This document shows positions 1-9,541 of a stretch of 49,269 bases of DNA, piece by piece. Both the position numbers and the translations under genes were made by a program. How positions within the stretch are numbered: position 1 is the stretch's first letter; every line of letters starts with the position of its first letter. Origin of the DNA: Reyranella sp. (GTDB taxonomy: Bacteria; Pseudomonadota; Alphaproteobacteria; Reyranellales; Reyranellaceae); NCBI RefSeq assembly GCF_030651995.1, contig NZ_JAUSBN010000069.1, positions 1 to 49,269 on the forward strand, given 5' to 3'. Below the pieces are notes generated by a model. That model searched no databases. It saw only the letters and a list, made by a program, of their open reading frames with translations, and was not told where the DNA came from.

Positions 1-57
1 TTTGACCAGGCGCTCTCGACCGAGCGGCGTCAGACGGGCATTCTTGTGGATGTCCAT
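1..57 (-). CDS. IS481-family transposase, N-terminal 19 residues (partial)
   Basis: Reading leftwards from an ATG at 55-57, the first 19 codons give MDIHKNARLTPLGRERLVK before the window ends. This is the characteristic start of IS481-family transposases (the family usually reads M-[ND]-[IV]-HKNARLTP at its N-terminus), so it is the 5' end of an IS transposase gene whose body lies outside the window. The DDE catalytic core is not visible, so activity cannot be judged. The identification rests on a short but very distinctive stretch. Confidence 0.8.
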   Translation of the reverse strand, partial: MDIHKNARLTPLGRERLVK

Positions 58-90
58 TCGGCTCTCCCAAGGATTACTGAAGTCTCGACA
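1..90 (-). mobile_element. End of an IS481-family insertion sequence
   Basis: The transposase start at 57 is preceded, on the same strand, by about 33 bases that begin TGTCGAGACTTCAG at position 90. IS481-family ends usually begin with TGT and lie a few dozen bases upstream of the transposase start, so 90 is the likely outer tip. The other end, the inverted-repeat partner and any target duplication lie outside the window, so the tip is an estimate. Confidence 0.55.
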
Positions 91-142
91 ACCTCAGCTT
101 CCTCGGCCCGGGCCGGATGGACAACCTATTGAAAGCTCACAG

Positions 143-418
143 CTAGAGCAGCCCGCCCGCGAGCATGTCGAAGCGGGTGCGGATTTCGGAAGCCGAGGGC
201 GGCCTGTCCGCCTCCATCTCCGGAAACTCCTTGGCGAGATCGGCGCGATCGAACTCGTCGAGATGGAGGTCGGCTGCCGAATGGTCGTCCGGAAGCGCAT
301 TCAGCGCATTGTGAAGATGAAACAGGTGCCAGTGCGCCGGTCCGGCGATCGCTCCTGATTCGAGGTGCGCGAGCCGCTCCTTGAAGCGTTGCAGCACCCT
401 CTTCCGTTCCTCAGACAT
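143..418 (-). CDS. Small His-rich hypothetical protein (91 aa)
   Basis: A 91-residue protein starting MSEERKRVLQRFKERL. The ATG at 418 is chosen over an upstream in-frame start because a strong GGAGGAGG ribosome site lies about 7 bases before it. It is charged and looks cytoplasmic, with no signal peptide or membrane segment. A histidine cluster, AHWHLFHLHNAL (about residues 27-38), stands out and could bind metal or haem, but that is inference only. The family is not recognised. It lies next to an IS481 end and has no evident operon partner. Confidence 0.6.
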   Translation of the reverse strand: MSEERKRVLQRFKERLAHLESGAIAGPAHWHLFHLHNALNALPDDHSAADLHLDEFDRADLAKEFPEMEADRPPSASEIRTRFDMLAGGLL

Positions 419-550
419 GATCGACCTCCTCCATCTCTTGAACTGGCAGCGTGCAAGCATACTGCAGGACGCCAGAGCAACGCAGCGACAAATGAGGCGG
501 CCTCGCCTTGGTGAACACGCTCACCAACAATCGTTGCGCTCATTTCGCAG

Positions 551-576
551 GAAACTTCCACCGTGGCTTTTGCGTT
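551..576 (+). promoter_or_regulatory. Candidate EcfG (general stress sigma) promoter
   Basis: GAAAC (551-555), a 17-base spacer and CGTT (573-576) resemble the GGAAC-N16/17-CGTT promoter read by the alphaproteobacterial general stress sigma factor EcfG. One base of the -35 differs. The element ends 30 bases before the ATG of the following exported protein. A single approximate match of this kind can arise by chance. Confidence 0.3.
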
Positions 577-605
577 GATCAGGTACAAACAAAGGAGCCT
601 TGATC

Positions 606-983
606 ATGCACAAGCTCAGCACAGCCCTGGTCGCTGGCGGCCTCGCCTTGATGCCGCTGTCCGCCCTGGGCCAGAACCTCGCATCGGCCCCGGACGCCTC
701 GCCCATCGTCAGGTCGGATCATCTGGTTTTCATGGGCAGCGACGCTGGCCGAGTACCCGAGTCGGCAATGCAAACCGTCCGGTCGGCTGCCGACGCCGCC
801 AAACAGTCGCCCGTGCGCATCGAAGGACGCGCGGACTACGCAAACGCCGTGAAACAGGAGCTGGTTCGCCAGGGGGCACCTGCGGACTCCATCAGCATCA
901 AACCCGTGCCCACCCAACCGCTGGCCAAGGCGGGCGACAATTTGGCCGTTTCCGCCGACCGGGGGGTGGTCCTCCGGTTCTAG
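606..983 (+). CDS. Exported OmpA-C-like small periplasmic protein
   Basis: A 125-residue protein. The ATG at 606 follows AAAGGAG at 591-597, so the TTG at 600 is less likely. Residues 1-22 form a signal peptide (MHKLSTALVAGG, then a hydrophobic run ending SALGQ). The mature part has the pattern of a reduced OmpA-C/peptidoglycan-associated fold: VRIEGRAD stands where the family has IxIxGHTD, followed by a helix AVKQELVRQGAPADSISI like the usual RAxAVKxxLxxxGVxxxRI. The arginine/asparagine peptidoglycan ligands are not evident, so wall binding is uncertain. A hairpin terminator follows. Confidence 0.6.
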   Translation: MHKLSTALVAGGLALMPLSALGQNLASAPDASPIVRSDHLVFMGSDAGRVPESAMQTVRSAADAAKQSPVRIEGRADYANAVKQELVRQGAPADSISIKPVPTQPLAKAGDNLAVSADRGVVLRF

Positions 984-1007
984 AGAGCGTCCGGGATAGC
1001 CAAACAG

Positions 1008-1032
1008 GCCCGCCCAGTCACCTTGGGCGGGC
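1008..1032 (+). terminator. Hairpin terminator after the OmpA-C-like gene
   Basis: GCCCGCCCA (1008-1016) pairs perfectly with TGGGCGGGC (1024-1032) across a 7-base loop, 25 bases after the stop codon at 983, followed by TTT. The T-tract is short, so termination may be only moderately efficient. Confidence 0.6.
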
Positions 1033-1062
1033 TTTGCCATGCCGTCGGAAACGCCAAAAGAA

Positions 1063-1092
1063 AGCCCGTCCTGATGGTGGTCAGGACGGGCT
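1063..1092 (-). terminator. Intrinsic terminator of the convergent PepSY-like gene
   Basis: AGCCCGTCCTGA (1063-1074) and TCAGGACGGGCT (1081-1092) form a perfect 12-bp stem with a 6-base loop. On the minus strand it is followed by TTTCTTTT, a good intrinsic-terminator tail, and it lies about 90 bases beyond the stop of the minus-strand gene ending at 1185. With the hairpin at 1008-1032 it insulates the two convergent genes. Confidence 0.75.
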
Positions 1093-1184
1093 CCTGCAGC
1101 CCCTCGGGGGAGAGGGACGGCTACTGAACCGTCGAAGGCTGCACTCCGACAACGCGCCAGCAGGCGCGGGGTTGCCAGCAAAAG

Positions 1185-1652
1185 TCAGTCGGCCGAGACA
1201 CGCCCCTCCTGATCGACGCGCAACACCACCTCCGTCTTTCCTCTGAGGGCGCGGGCCTGCCATGTACCGCCCGGCCCGGCCACAATGTTCTTCACGGACT
1301 TGTAGCCGTCCGCCTCGATAGCACTCCTGGCGAAGTTGCCGCCTTCCATGTCGCTAGGACCTGCGGCTGTCGGCATCGCTGCCGCGGCGGTTTCGACTGT
1401 CTGCGACAGTACCGCGGGCAGCCTTTCCCGCATCTGCAAGGGTACCGGCGCCTGTCGAGCTTCCACCGGGCGCTTCGAAACCGGCGTCTCCCCACCAGGC
1501 TTCGGGACAGGCAACGCGGCATCTGAAGCGCTCACCGCCTTCGCGGATGCCTGGAAAGGCGCGGCATCCGGCAACGGGGCTATGACATGCGCGGCGGCCA
1601 CGGCCGCGAGCAGCACCGCGGAAGCGAGAACAAAAACGACGCCTTGCTTCAT
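1185..1652 (-). CDS. Membrane-anchored or exported protein with a PepSY-like C-terminus
   Basis: A 155-residue protein starting MKQGVVFVLASAVLL. ATG 1652 is preferred over an in-frame TTG at 1685. Residues 4-25 are a hydrophobic export signal or anchor. Residues 30-110 are a Pro/Ala-rich linker. The last about 45 residues (AIEADGYKSVKNIVAGPGG, then TWQARA and EVVLRVDQEGRV) follow the small PepSY-like alpha/beta pattern common in alphaproteobacterial periplasmic proteins, thought to bind or inhibit partners in the envelope. The exact function is unknown. It is convergent with the OmpA-C-like gene, and each has its own terminator. Confidence 0.55.
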   Translation of the reverse strand: MKQGVVFVLASAVLLAAVAAAHVIAPLPDAAPFQASAKAVSASDAALPVPKPGGETPVSKRPVEARQAPVPLQMRERLPAVLSQTVETAAAAMPTAAGPSDMEGGNFARSAIEADGYKSVKNIVAGPGGTWQARALRGKTEVVLRVDQEGRVSAD

Positions 1653-1764
1653 GGGAGACTGGTCCTGGGTTTTGCGACCTGACAACGCGAGACAGGCCGG
1701 AAGCGTTGCGGTCCGCCCGGCTGATTAGTATCGAAGGACCTCGTGAATTCTTCCGGGTCCCGAC

Positions 1765-3324
<1,560 letters not shown>

Positions 3325-3333
3325 GCGAATGCG

Positions 3334-3483
3334 CCGTCGTCTCGACCGGAGCGCCCCTCGAGTACCCTCGGGGTAAACTCCGCGCGAAGTGGAAAGACCT
3401 TCGCTCCCCCAAATGTCGGCAAGTCGTGGTGCGAAGGTCTCTCCACTCCGCCTCGCTGCGCTCGGCTCCGGTCGAGACGACGG
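3334..3483. repeat. 150-bp nested inverted repeat
   Basis: The outer arms CCGTCGTCTCGACCGGAGC (3334-3352) and its exact complement (3465-3483) match over 19 bp. Inside, AGTGGAAAGACCTTCGC (3388-3404) pairs with 3431-3447 with one mismatch. The element sits between the CoA-ligase stop and a GNAT remnant, and it is non-coding. It resembles mosaic intergenic palindromes of alphaproteobacteria and may fold in RNA as a long hairpin behind the ligase gene. Confidence 0.85.
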
Positions 3484-3504
3484 AATTCGTTAGCGCCGCT
3501 TCAG

Positions 3505-3746
3505 TGAGCGACGCTCCCGAGCAGCGCCGTGGTGCCGGATCGCTGCTCCTGGAAACGTGGCTGGCCGCGGCTCGGGCGCGAGGCGCGCGATCGTTTCACG
3601 TCGGCGTCAATCGCATGAATGTCGGCGCCCTGCGGTTCTGGGAGGCCCGGGGGTTTGCGGCTCTGATTTTCGACAGGGCGACGGAAAGCCGGACTTGCTG
3701 GATGGGGCGCGATCCAGGTGAACCACAAGATCAAGACCTGGTGTAG
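3505..3746 (+). pseudogene. Remnant of a GNAT acetyltransferase (C-terminal part)
   Basis: The frame holds EQRRGAGSLLLETWLAAARA (from 3519), the acetyl-CoA-binding motif A of GNAT acetyltransferases (R/Q-x-x-G-x-G/A), followed by NVGALRFWEARGFAAL, the typical motif B. The N-terminal half is missing: upstream, the same frame runs into the inverted repeat at 3334-3483 and then antisense of nothing recognisable. There is no proper start codon with a ribosome site. It is best read as a truncated gene, perhaps cut by the repeat. Confidence 0.65.
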
Positions 3747-3871
3747 CCAGCCGCCGGGGCAAACCTGCCCCTCGCCTACCTCAAGCCGTCGGCTACGGTC
3801 CATTAAGCGATTGTTGGGCCCTGCATTTTCCGCTTTTATAGCCGCCAAGAGAAAACAGGGAGCGACGGCTC

Positions 3872-5050
3872 ATGAAGAACAAATTGTTTGGGACCGCAAC
3901 TATTGCGGCGGCGATGGCGTTCGGCTTGCCGGCGATGGCCCAGAGCCCGATCAAGATCGGTTTCGTCAGCACCTTTTCCGGGCCGCAGGCCGCGATCGGC
4001 GAGGACATGCGCCGCTCAGTCGAGCTCGCCAAGGAACATCTCGGCGGCAAGATGGGCGGCAAGCCCTTCGAGATCATCTACGAGGACGACCAGTTCAAGC
4101 CGGATGTCGGCAAGGCGCGCTCTGAGAAGCTCGTCCAGCAGGACAAGGTGAACTTCATCGCCGGCTACATCTGGTCCAACGTGCTGCTGGCCTCCTACAA
4201 GACCGTGGTCGACGAGGGCGACACGATCCTGGTCTCGGCCAATGCCGGCCCGTCGCAGATCGCGGGCGAGCTCTGCAACAAGAACTTCTTCTCGACTTCC
4301 TGGCAGAACGACCAGACGCCGATGGCGATGGGCGAATATCTCAACACCAAGGGCGTGAAGAGCCTCTATCTGATCGGCCCCAACTACGCCGCCGGCAAGG
4401 ACATGCTCGCGGGCGTCAAGCGCACCTACAAGGGCAAGATCGTCAGCGAGGACTACACCAAGTGGCCTGACCAGCTCGACTTCTCGGCCGAGCTGACCAA
4501 GGTCGCCGCCGCCAAGCCTGACGGCATCTTCATCTTCTACCCGGGCGCGCACGGCGTTCAGTTCGTCAAGCAATGGGCGCAGTCGGGTCTCAACAAGACG
4601 GTGCCGCTCTATCAGGTGTTCTCGATCGACGCGATCACCCTGCCGCAGCAGGGCGACCTCGCGCTGGGCACGCTCGGCGCACAGGAATGGGTCAACGACC
4701 TGCCGAACGAGGCCAACAAGAAGTACGTCGCCGACTTCAAGAAGAAGCATGGCACCTATCCGTCCTACTACGGCGCCCAGAGCTACGATGCGATCATGCT
4801 GATGGCCTCGGCCGCCGACGCGCTGAAGGGCGACCTGTCGAACAAGGACAAGGTCCGCGCCGAGATGAAGAAGGCCAACTTCAAGTCGGTGCGCGGCGAC
4901 TTCAAGTTCGGCAACAACAACTTCCCGATCGAGAATTTCTACATCCAGGAAACGGTCAAGGACCCGCAGGGCATGATGACGGTGAAGACCATCGCCACCG
5001 CCGTGAAGGACGCAGTCGATCCCTTCGCGGCAAAGTGCCCGATGAAGTGA
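3872..5050 (+). CDS. ABC importer periplasmic binding protein, Leu/Ile/Val-binding (LivK) type
   Basis: A 392-residue exported receptor. Residues 1-23 are a signal peptide (MKNKLFGTATIAAAMAF, ending AMAQ). The mature protein begins PIKIGFVSTFSGPQAAIGED, the classic start of type I periplasmic ligand-binding domains, and continues through YGAQSYDAIMLMASA, also typical of the family. ATG 3872 follows an AGGGAG site. It heads the operon with livH, livM, livG and livF. With an aromatic-acid-CoA ligase upstream, the ligand may be an aromatic or other organic acid rather than an amino acid. That is an inference from neighbours. A hairpin after the stop may keep its mRNA more abundant than the rest. 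Confidence 0.88.
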   Translation: MKNKLFGTATIAAAMAFGLPAMAQSPIKIGFVSTFSGPQAAIGEDMRRSVELAKEHLGGKMGGKPFEIIYEDDQFKPDVGKARSEKLVQQDKVNFIAGYIWSNVLLASYKTVVDEGDTILVSANAGPSQIAGELCNKNFFSTSWQNDQTPMAMGEYLNTKGVKSLYLIGPNYAAGKDMLAGVKRTYKGKIVSEDYTKWPDQLDFSAELTKVAAAKPDGIFIFYPGAHGVQFVKQWAQSGLNKTVPLYQVFSIDAITLPQQGDLALGTLGAQEWVNDLPNEANKKYVADFKKKHGTYPSYYGAQSYDAIMLMASAADALKGDLSNKDKVRAEMKKANFKSVRGDFKFGNNNFPIENFYIQETVKDPQGMMTVKTIATAVKDAVDPFAAKCPMK

Positions 5051-5071
5051 CGTCATAGTCGAAACGGTCGG

Positions 5072-5103
5072 CGGGAGCGCGGCGACGCGCTCCCGTTTCG
5101 TTT
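5072..5103 (+). terminator. Intra-operon hairpin between the receptor and livH
   Basis: CGGGAGCGCG (5072-5081) and CGCGCTCCCG (5086-5095) form a perfect 10-bp stem with a GCGA tetraloop, followed by TTTCGTTT. It lies 21 bases after the receptor stop and 9 bases before the livH ribosome site. Its shape fits a partial terminator or 3' stabiliser that sets the receptor above the permease genes in expression, as is common for ABC importers. Confidence 0.6.
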
Positions 5104-5112
5104 GGGGAACGT

Positions 5113-6027
5113 ATGGAATATCTGCTGCTCCAGGTTCTGAACGGCGTGCAGCTCGGCCTGCTGATGTTCCTGCTCGCCGCCGGCCTGACGCTGACCCTGG
5201 GCATCATGGACCTGGTGAACCTGGCGCACGGCTCGCTCTACATGATGGGCGCGTACATCGCCTGGACGCTGATCGGCATTACCGACTCGTTCGTGCTGGG
5301 CGCGCTGCTGGCGCTGCCGGCGATCTTCCTGCTGGGCGTCGCCGTCGAGATCGTGGTGATCCGAAAGCTCTACGCGCGCGATCATCTCACCCAGGTGCTG
5401 GCGACCTTCGGCCTGATCCTTTTCTTCAATGAACTGGTGCGTGCGCTCTGGGGGCCGGCCGGCAAGAGCATCGCGGTGCCGAGCTTCCTGAACCGCACCA
5501 TCGAGATCCTGCCGGGCGTGCCCTATCCCGCCTACCGCTTCGCCATCATCCTGGTGGGCGCGCTCGTCGCGATTCTGCTGGCCTGGCTGGTGGCGCGCAC
5601 GCGGCTCGGCATGCTGATCCGCGCCGGCGCCTCCAACCGCCGCATGATCGGTGCGCTGGGGGTCAATATCGAGCTGCTGTTCAGCCTGGTCTTCGGACTC
5701 GGTGCCGTGTTCGCCGGCCTCGCCGGCCTGATGGCCGCCCCCATCGCCTCGGTGCGGATCGGCATGGGCGACGACATCCTGATCCTCGCCCTCGTCATCA
5801 TCGTCATCGGCGGCATCGGCTCGATCAAGGGCGCCTTCATCGCCGCCATGGTGGTCGGCCAGATCGACATCGTGGGTCGCGCCTTCCTGCCCGACATCCT
5901 CAAGACCTTCATGAGCTCCAGCGCCGCCTCGAGCGCCGCGCCCGCCATCTCGCAGGTGCTGGTCTACGTGCTGATGGCCGTGGTGCTGGTGTGGCGGCCG
6001 ACCGGCCTGTTCGGCCAGCGCACATGA
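5113..6027 (+). CDS. livH: Branched-chain-amino-acid-type ABC permease LivH
   Basis: A 304-residue inner-membrane permease with about eight hydrophobic helices. The signature GLTLTLGIMDLVNLAHGSLY (about 25-44) is characteristic of LivH proteins, and the loop GASNRRMIGALGVN (about 171-184) corresponds to the cytoplasmic coupling segment that contacts the ATPases. ATG 5113 follows GGGGAA. The stop overlaps the start of livM (ATGA). It acts with LivM as the channel of the importer. Confidence 0.92.
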   Translation: MEYLLLQVLNGVQLGLLMFLLAAGLTLTLGIMDLVNLAHGSLYMMGAYIAWTLIGITDSFVLGALLALPAIFLLGVAVEIVVIRKLYARDHLTQVLATFGLILFFNELVRALWGPAGKSIAVPSFLNRTIEILPGVPYPAYRFAIILVGALVAILLAWLVARTRLGMLIRAGASNRRMIGALGVNIELLFSLVFGLGAVFAGLAGLMAAPIASVRIGMGDDILILALVIIVIGGIGSIKGAFIAAMVVGQIDIVGRAFLPDILKTFMSSSAASSAAPAISQVLVYVLMAVVLVWRPTGLFGQRT

Positions 6028-6992
6028 TGGCAGCTCTCCGCACGCCGCGCGGATTCGCGACGGCCCTGATCCTGCTGGTGCTGGCGGTCCTGCCGCTGCT
6101 CACCCAGGCGTTCGACCAGCGCTATCTCCTGTCGATCGGCACGCGCATCGTCATCTGGTCGATTGCCGCGGTCAGCCTCAACATGATCCTGGGCTATGGC
6201 GGGCTGGTCAGTTTCGGCCACGCAATGTTCTTCGGGATCGGCGGCTATGCGGTTGGCATCCTGTCGGCGGAAGGCATCTCCAGCGGCTGGGTCCAGTGGC
6301 CGGTCGCCCTGCTCGCGGCGACGGCGTGGGCCGCCGTGATCGGCGCGCTGTCGCTCAGGACGCGCGGCCTCTACTTCATCATGATCACCCTGGCCTTCGC
6401 CCAGCTCGTCTACTACGTGGGCAGCGGCCTCGAAGCCTATGGCGGCGACGACGGGCTCAACATCAGCCGCAGCCGCTTCCCCGGGCTGGTCGACCTGCGC
6501 GACAAGGCGAGCTTCTACTGGCTGTGCTTCGCCCTGCTCTGCGCCAGCCTCTGGTTCTGTGGCCGCTACGCCAACTCGCGCTTCGGCCTGGTGATCCGCG
6601 GCGCGAAGTCGAACGAGCTGCGCATGACGGCGCTCGGCTTCCCGGTGTTCCGCTACCGGCTCGCCGCTTTCACCATCTCCGGTACGTTCGGTGGCCTCGC
6701 TGGCATCCTGCTCGCCAACGAGGGCGCCTATATCTCTCCCGCCATGATGTCCTGGATGAAGTCGGGCGACCTCATCGTCATCGTCGTGCTGGGCGGCATG
6801 GGCACCCTGTTCGGCCCGCTCTACGGCACCATCGCCTTCTTCGTTCTGGAGGAGGCGCTGCCGCCGATCCTCAATCTCGCCCACAAGGGCTGGGGCGAAT
6901 ACTGGATGATCGTGTTCGGCCCGCTGCTGGTCCTGATCGCGCTCTACGCGCGCGGCGGCATCGACTCGCTGCTGGGACGCCGCCATGACTGA
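6024..6992 (+). CDS. livM: Branched-chain-amino-acid-type ABC permease LivM
   Basis: A 322-residue inner-membrane permease. ATG 6024 overlaps the livH stop in ATGATG; the second ATG at 6027 is equally possible. LNMILGYGGLVSFGHAMFFG (about 47-66) is the LivM counterpart of the LivH signature, and GAKSNELRMTALG (about 193-205) is the coupling loop. It overlaps livG by 8 bases, so translation is coupled. It forms the second half of the transmembrane channel. Confidence 0.92.
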   Translation: MMAALRTPRGFATALILLVLAVLPLLTQAFDQRYLLSIGTRIVIWSIAAVSLNMILGYGGLVSFGHAMFFGIGGYAVGILSAEGISSGWVQWPVALLAATAWAAVIGALSLRTRGLYFIMITLAFAQLVYYVGSGLEAYGGDDGLNISRSRFPGLVDLRDKASFYWLCFALLCASLWFCGRYANSRFGLVIRGAKSNELRMTALGFPVFRYRLAAFTISGTFGGLAGILLANEGAYISPAMMSWMKSGDLIVIVVLGGMGTLFGPLYGTIAFFVLEEALPPILNLAHKGWGEYWMIVFGPLLVLIALYARGGIDSLLGRRHD

Positions 6993-7737
6993 GCCCCTGC
7001 TCCGCACCGAGGGGTTAGTGAAGCGCTATGGCGGCCTGCTGGCGACCGACAATGTGTCGATCGACGTCCGGCCGGGCGAGATCCATGCGCTGATCGGCCC
7101 GAACGGCGCGGGCAAGACCACGCTGGTGCACCAGCTCACCGGGATCGTCGCCCCGGATTCGGGCGCCATCCATTTCGCCGGCCGCGACGTCACCCGCCTG
7201 CCGACCCATGCACGCGTGCGACTGGGCCTCGCCCGCTCCTTCCAGATCACCTCGGTGCTGCGCGAATTCACGGCGCTCGCGAACGTGGCGCTGGCTGTGC
7301 AGGGCCATGCCGGCCATTCCTTCCGCTTCCTGGCCGATGCCCGCCGCGACGAGAGCCTGCACGGGCCCGCCCGCCGCCTGCTCAAAGAAGTCGGGCTGGG
7401 CGACCGCGCCGGCACCCTCGCCGCGTCCCTCAGCCATGGCGAACAGCGCCAGCTCGAGATCGCCATGGCACTGGCCGGCGAGCCCCGCCTGCTGCTGCTC
7501 GACGAGCCGATGGCCGGCATGGGCGCGGAGGAGAGCCAGCGGCTGATCGGCTTCCTGCGGGCGTTGAAACAGAAGCACGCCATGCTGCTGATCGAGCACG
7601 ACATGGATGCGGTGTTCCAGCTCGCCGACCGCATCACCGTGCTGGTCTATGGCCGCGCCATCGCCAGCGGCACGCCCGACGAGATCCGCGCCAATCCGGA
7701 GGTGCGCCAGGCCTATCTCGGCGAGGAGACGGCCTGA
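6985..7737 (+). CDS. livG: ABC importer ATPase LivG
   Basis: A 250-residue nucleotide-binding subunit. Walker A GPNGAGKTT (38-46), the ABC signature in LSHGEQRQLEIA (149-160, with SHGEQ in place of SGGQ as in most LivG), Walker B LLLLDEPMAGM (about 169-179) and the H-loop in LIEHDMDAVF are all present. It pairs with LivF to power the importer. The overlaps are 8 bases with livM and 1 base with livF. Confidence 0.93.
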   Translation: MTEPLLRTEGLVKRYGGLLATDNVSIDVRPGEIHALIGPNGAGKTTLVHQLTGIVAPDSGAIHFAGRDVTRLPTHARVRLGLARSFQITSVLREFTALANVALAVQGHAGHSFRFLADARRDESLHGPARRLLKEVGLGDRAGTLAASLSHGEQRQLEIAMALAGEPRLLLLDEPMAGMGAEESQRLIGFLRALKQKHAMLLIEHDMDAVFQLADRITVLVYGRAIASGTPDEIRANPEVRQAYLGEETA

Positions 7738-8438
7738 TGCTGCGGGTCCAGGAACTCGACGCCTTCTACGGCCCCAGCCAGGCGCTGTTCGGCATGGAAC
7801 TGCGCGTCGATGCCGGCGAGGTCGTGACCCTGATGGGCCGCAACGGCATGGGCAAGACCACCACCGTGCACACGATCATGGGGCTGCTGCCGGCGCGCCG
7901 CGGCACGGTCGAGTTCGAGGGCGCCAGGGTCGAGGGCCTGCCCGCCTTCCGCATCGCCCGGCTCGGCCTCGGCCTGGTGCCCGAGGGGCGCCAGATCTTC
8001 CCCAATCTCTCGGTGCGCGAGAACCTTCTGGCCGCCAGCGCCAACCGCACGGCGCGGCCGAACCCGTGGACCATCGCGCGCGTCTTCGAGTTCTTTCCGC
8101 GTCTGGCGGAGCGCCAGCGCAACATGGGTAACCAGCTCTCCGGCGGCGAGCAGCAGATGCTGGCGATCGGCCGCGCCCTCATGACCAATCCGAAGCTGCT
8201 GATCCTCGACGAGGCCACCGAGGGGCTGGCGCCGCTGATCCGGCAGGAAATCTGGTCCTGCCTCGGCCGGCTGAAGCGCGAGGGCCAGGCGATCCTCGTT
8301 ATCGACAAGAACGTGTCGGCCCTGATCCCGCTGGCCGACCGCCACCACATCGTCGAGAAGGGCCGGGTCGTATGGGTCGGCTCGTCCCAGGCCCTGGCCG
8401 GGGACAAGGACCTGCAGCACAGGTATCTTGGCGTCTGA
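7737..8438 (+). CDS. livF: ABC importer ATPase LivF
   Basis: A 233-residue nucleotide-binding subunit. Walker A GRNGMGKT (34-41), the signature LSGGEQQMLAIGRAL (about 127-141) and Walker B LLILDEATEGLAP are intact. The H-loop histidine is replaced: the segment reads LVIDKNVSALI where most LivF have LVEQN; LivF proteins normally lack the histidine here, so this is not a defect. The start overlaps the livG stop (TGATG). It is the last gene of the Liv operon. The pot gene cluster follows 16 bases later in the same direction and may be co-transcribed. Confidence 0.92.
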   Translation: MLRVQELDAFYGPSQALFGMELRVDAGEVVTLMGRNGMGKTTTVHTIMGLLPARRGTVEFEGARVEGLPAFRIARLGLGLVPEGRQIFPNLSVRENLLAASANRTARPNPWTIARVFEFFPRLAERQRNMGNQLSGGEQQMLAIGRALMTNPKLLILDEATEGLAPLIRQEIWSCLGRLKREGQAILVIDKNVSALIPLADRHHIVEKGRVVWVGSSQALAGDKDLQHRYLGV

Positions 8439-8454
8439 TCCTGCGGAGTTGCCG

Positions 8455-9540
8455 ATGCGTCTGCTTGCCGTTGCCTCTTTGCTCTTTCTTGCCGCTGCCG
8501 GTCCCGTCGCCGCGCAGGGCTCCGTCAACGTCTACAACTGGTCGGATTACATCGCCGAAGACCAGGTCAAGGACTTCGCCAGGGATACTGGCATCAAGGT
8601 CAACTACACGACCTACGATTCGAACGAGATCCTCGACGCCAAGCTGCGCACCGGCCGGTCGGGCTACGACATCGTCGTGCCGACGGCCTCGCCGTTCTTC
8701 GTGCGCCAGCTCCAGGCCAACATCTTCCTGCCCCTCGACAAGGCGAAGCTGAAGAACTGGAAGAACCTCGATCCCGAGATCATGACGGCGCTGGCCAAAT
8801 ACGACCCCAACAACGCCCATGCCGTGCCGTGGATGTGGGGCACGACCGGCATCGGCTACAACGTCGCCGAGATCAGGAAGCGCCTGCCCGACGCCCCGGT
8901 CGATTCGCTGCGCATGATCTTCGATCCGGCGGTCGTCTCGAAGTTCCAGGATTGCGGCGTCATGCTGCTCGACAGCGCCACCGACGTACTGCCGGCCGCG
9001 CTCAGGTATCTCGGCCTCGATCCCGATTCGAAGAAGCCGGAGGATCTCGCCAAGGCCGCCGACGTGGTGAAGGCGGTACGGCCCTACGTCCGCAAGTTCC
9101 ATTCGTCGGAGTACATCAACGCGCTGGCCGGCGGGAACATCTGCCTCGCCTTCGGCTATTCCGGCGACATCTTCCAGGCGCGCGACCGCGGCGCCAAGGC
9201 CGCCAGCAAGGTCGACATCGAATACGCGATCCCCAAGGAAGGCTCGTTGCTCTGGATCGATGTCGTGGCGATTCCGAAGGATGCGCCCAACCAGGCCAAC
9301 GCCTACCGCTTCCTCGACTTCATGCTGGAGGCCAAGGTCGCCGCGGCGTCGACCGAGCTCACCGGCTACGCCAATGGCAACAAGGCCGCCTTCGCGCTGC
9401 TGCCCAAGGACATTTCCGAGAATCCGCTGATCTACCCGCCGGCCGACGTGCGCGCGAAGTTCTACACCATCACCGCCGGCACCGCCGAACAGGTGCGCGA
9501 GCGCACGCGGCTGTGGACGACAATCAAGACGGGCCGTTGA
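8455..9540 (+). CDS. potF: Spermidine/putrescine-binding periplasmic protein (PotF/PotD type)
   Basis: A 361-residue exported polyamine receptor. The start MRLLAVASLLFLAAAG at 8455, with a GCGGAG site before it, gives a clear signal peptide ending VAAQ. An in-frame ATG 27 bases upstream would spoil it. The mature start VNVYNWSDYIAEDQVKDF is the hallmark of polyamine-binding proteins; YNWSDY includes residues that line the ligand pocket in the family. GYDIVVPTASPF and AVPWMWGTTGIGYN are further family blocks. It heads potFGHI. Whether it prefers putrescine or spermidine cannot be told. Confidence 0.9.
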   Translation: MRLLAVASLLFLAAAGPVAAQGSVNVYNWSDYIAEDQVKDFARDTGIKVNYTTYDSNEILDAKLRTGRSGYDIVVPTASPFFVRQLQANIFLPLDKAKLKNWKNLDPEIMTALAKYDPNNAHAVPWMWGTTGIGYNVAEIRKRLPDAPVDSLRMIFDPAVVSKFQDCGVMLLDSATDVLPAALRYLGLDPDSKKPEDLAKAADVVKAVRPYVRKFHSSEYINALAGGNICLAFGYSGDIFQARDRGAKAASKVDIEYAIPKEGSLLWIDVVAIPKDAPNQANAYRFLDFMLEAKVAAASTELTGYANGNKAAFALLPKDISENPLIYPPADVRAKFYTITAGTAEQVRERTRLWTTIKTGR

Positions 9541-9541
9541 A

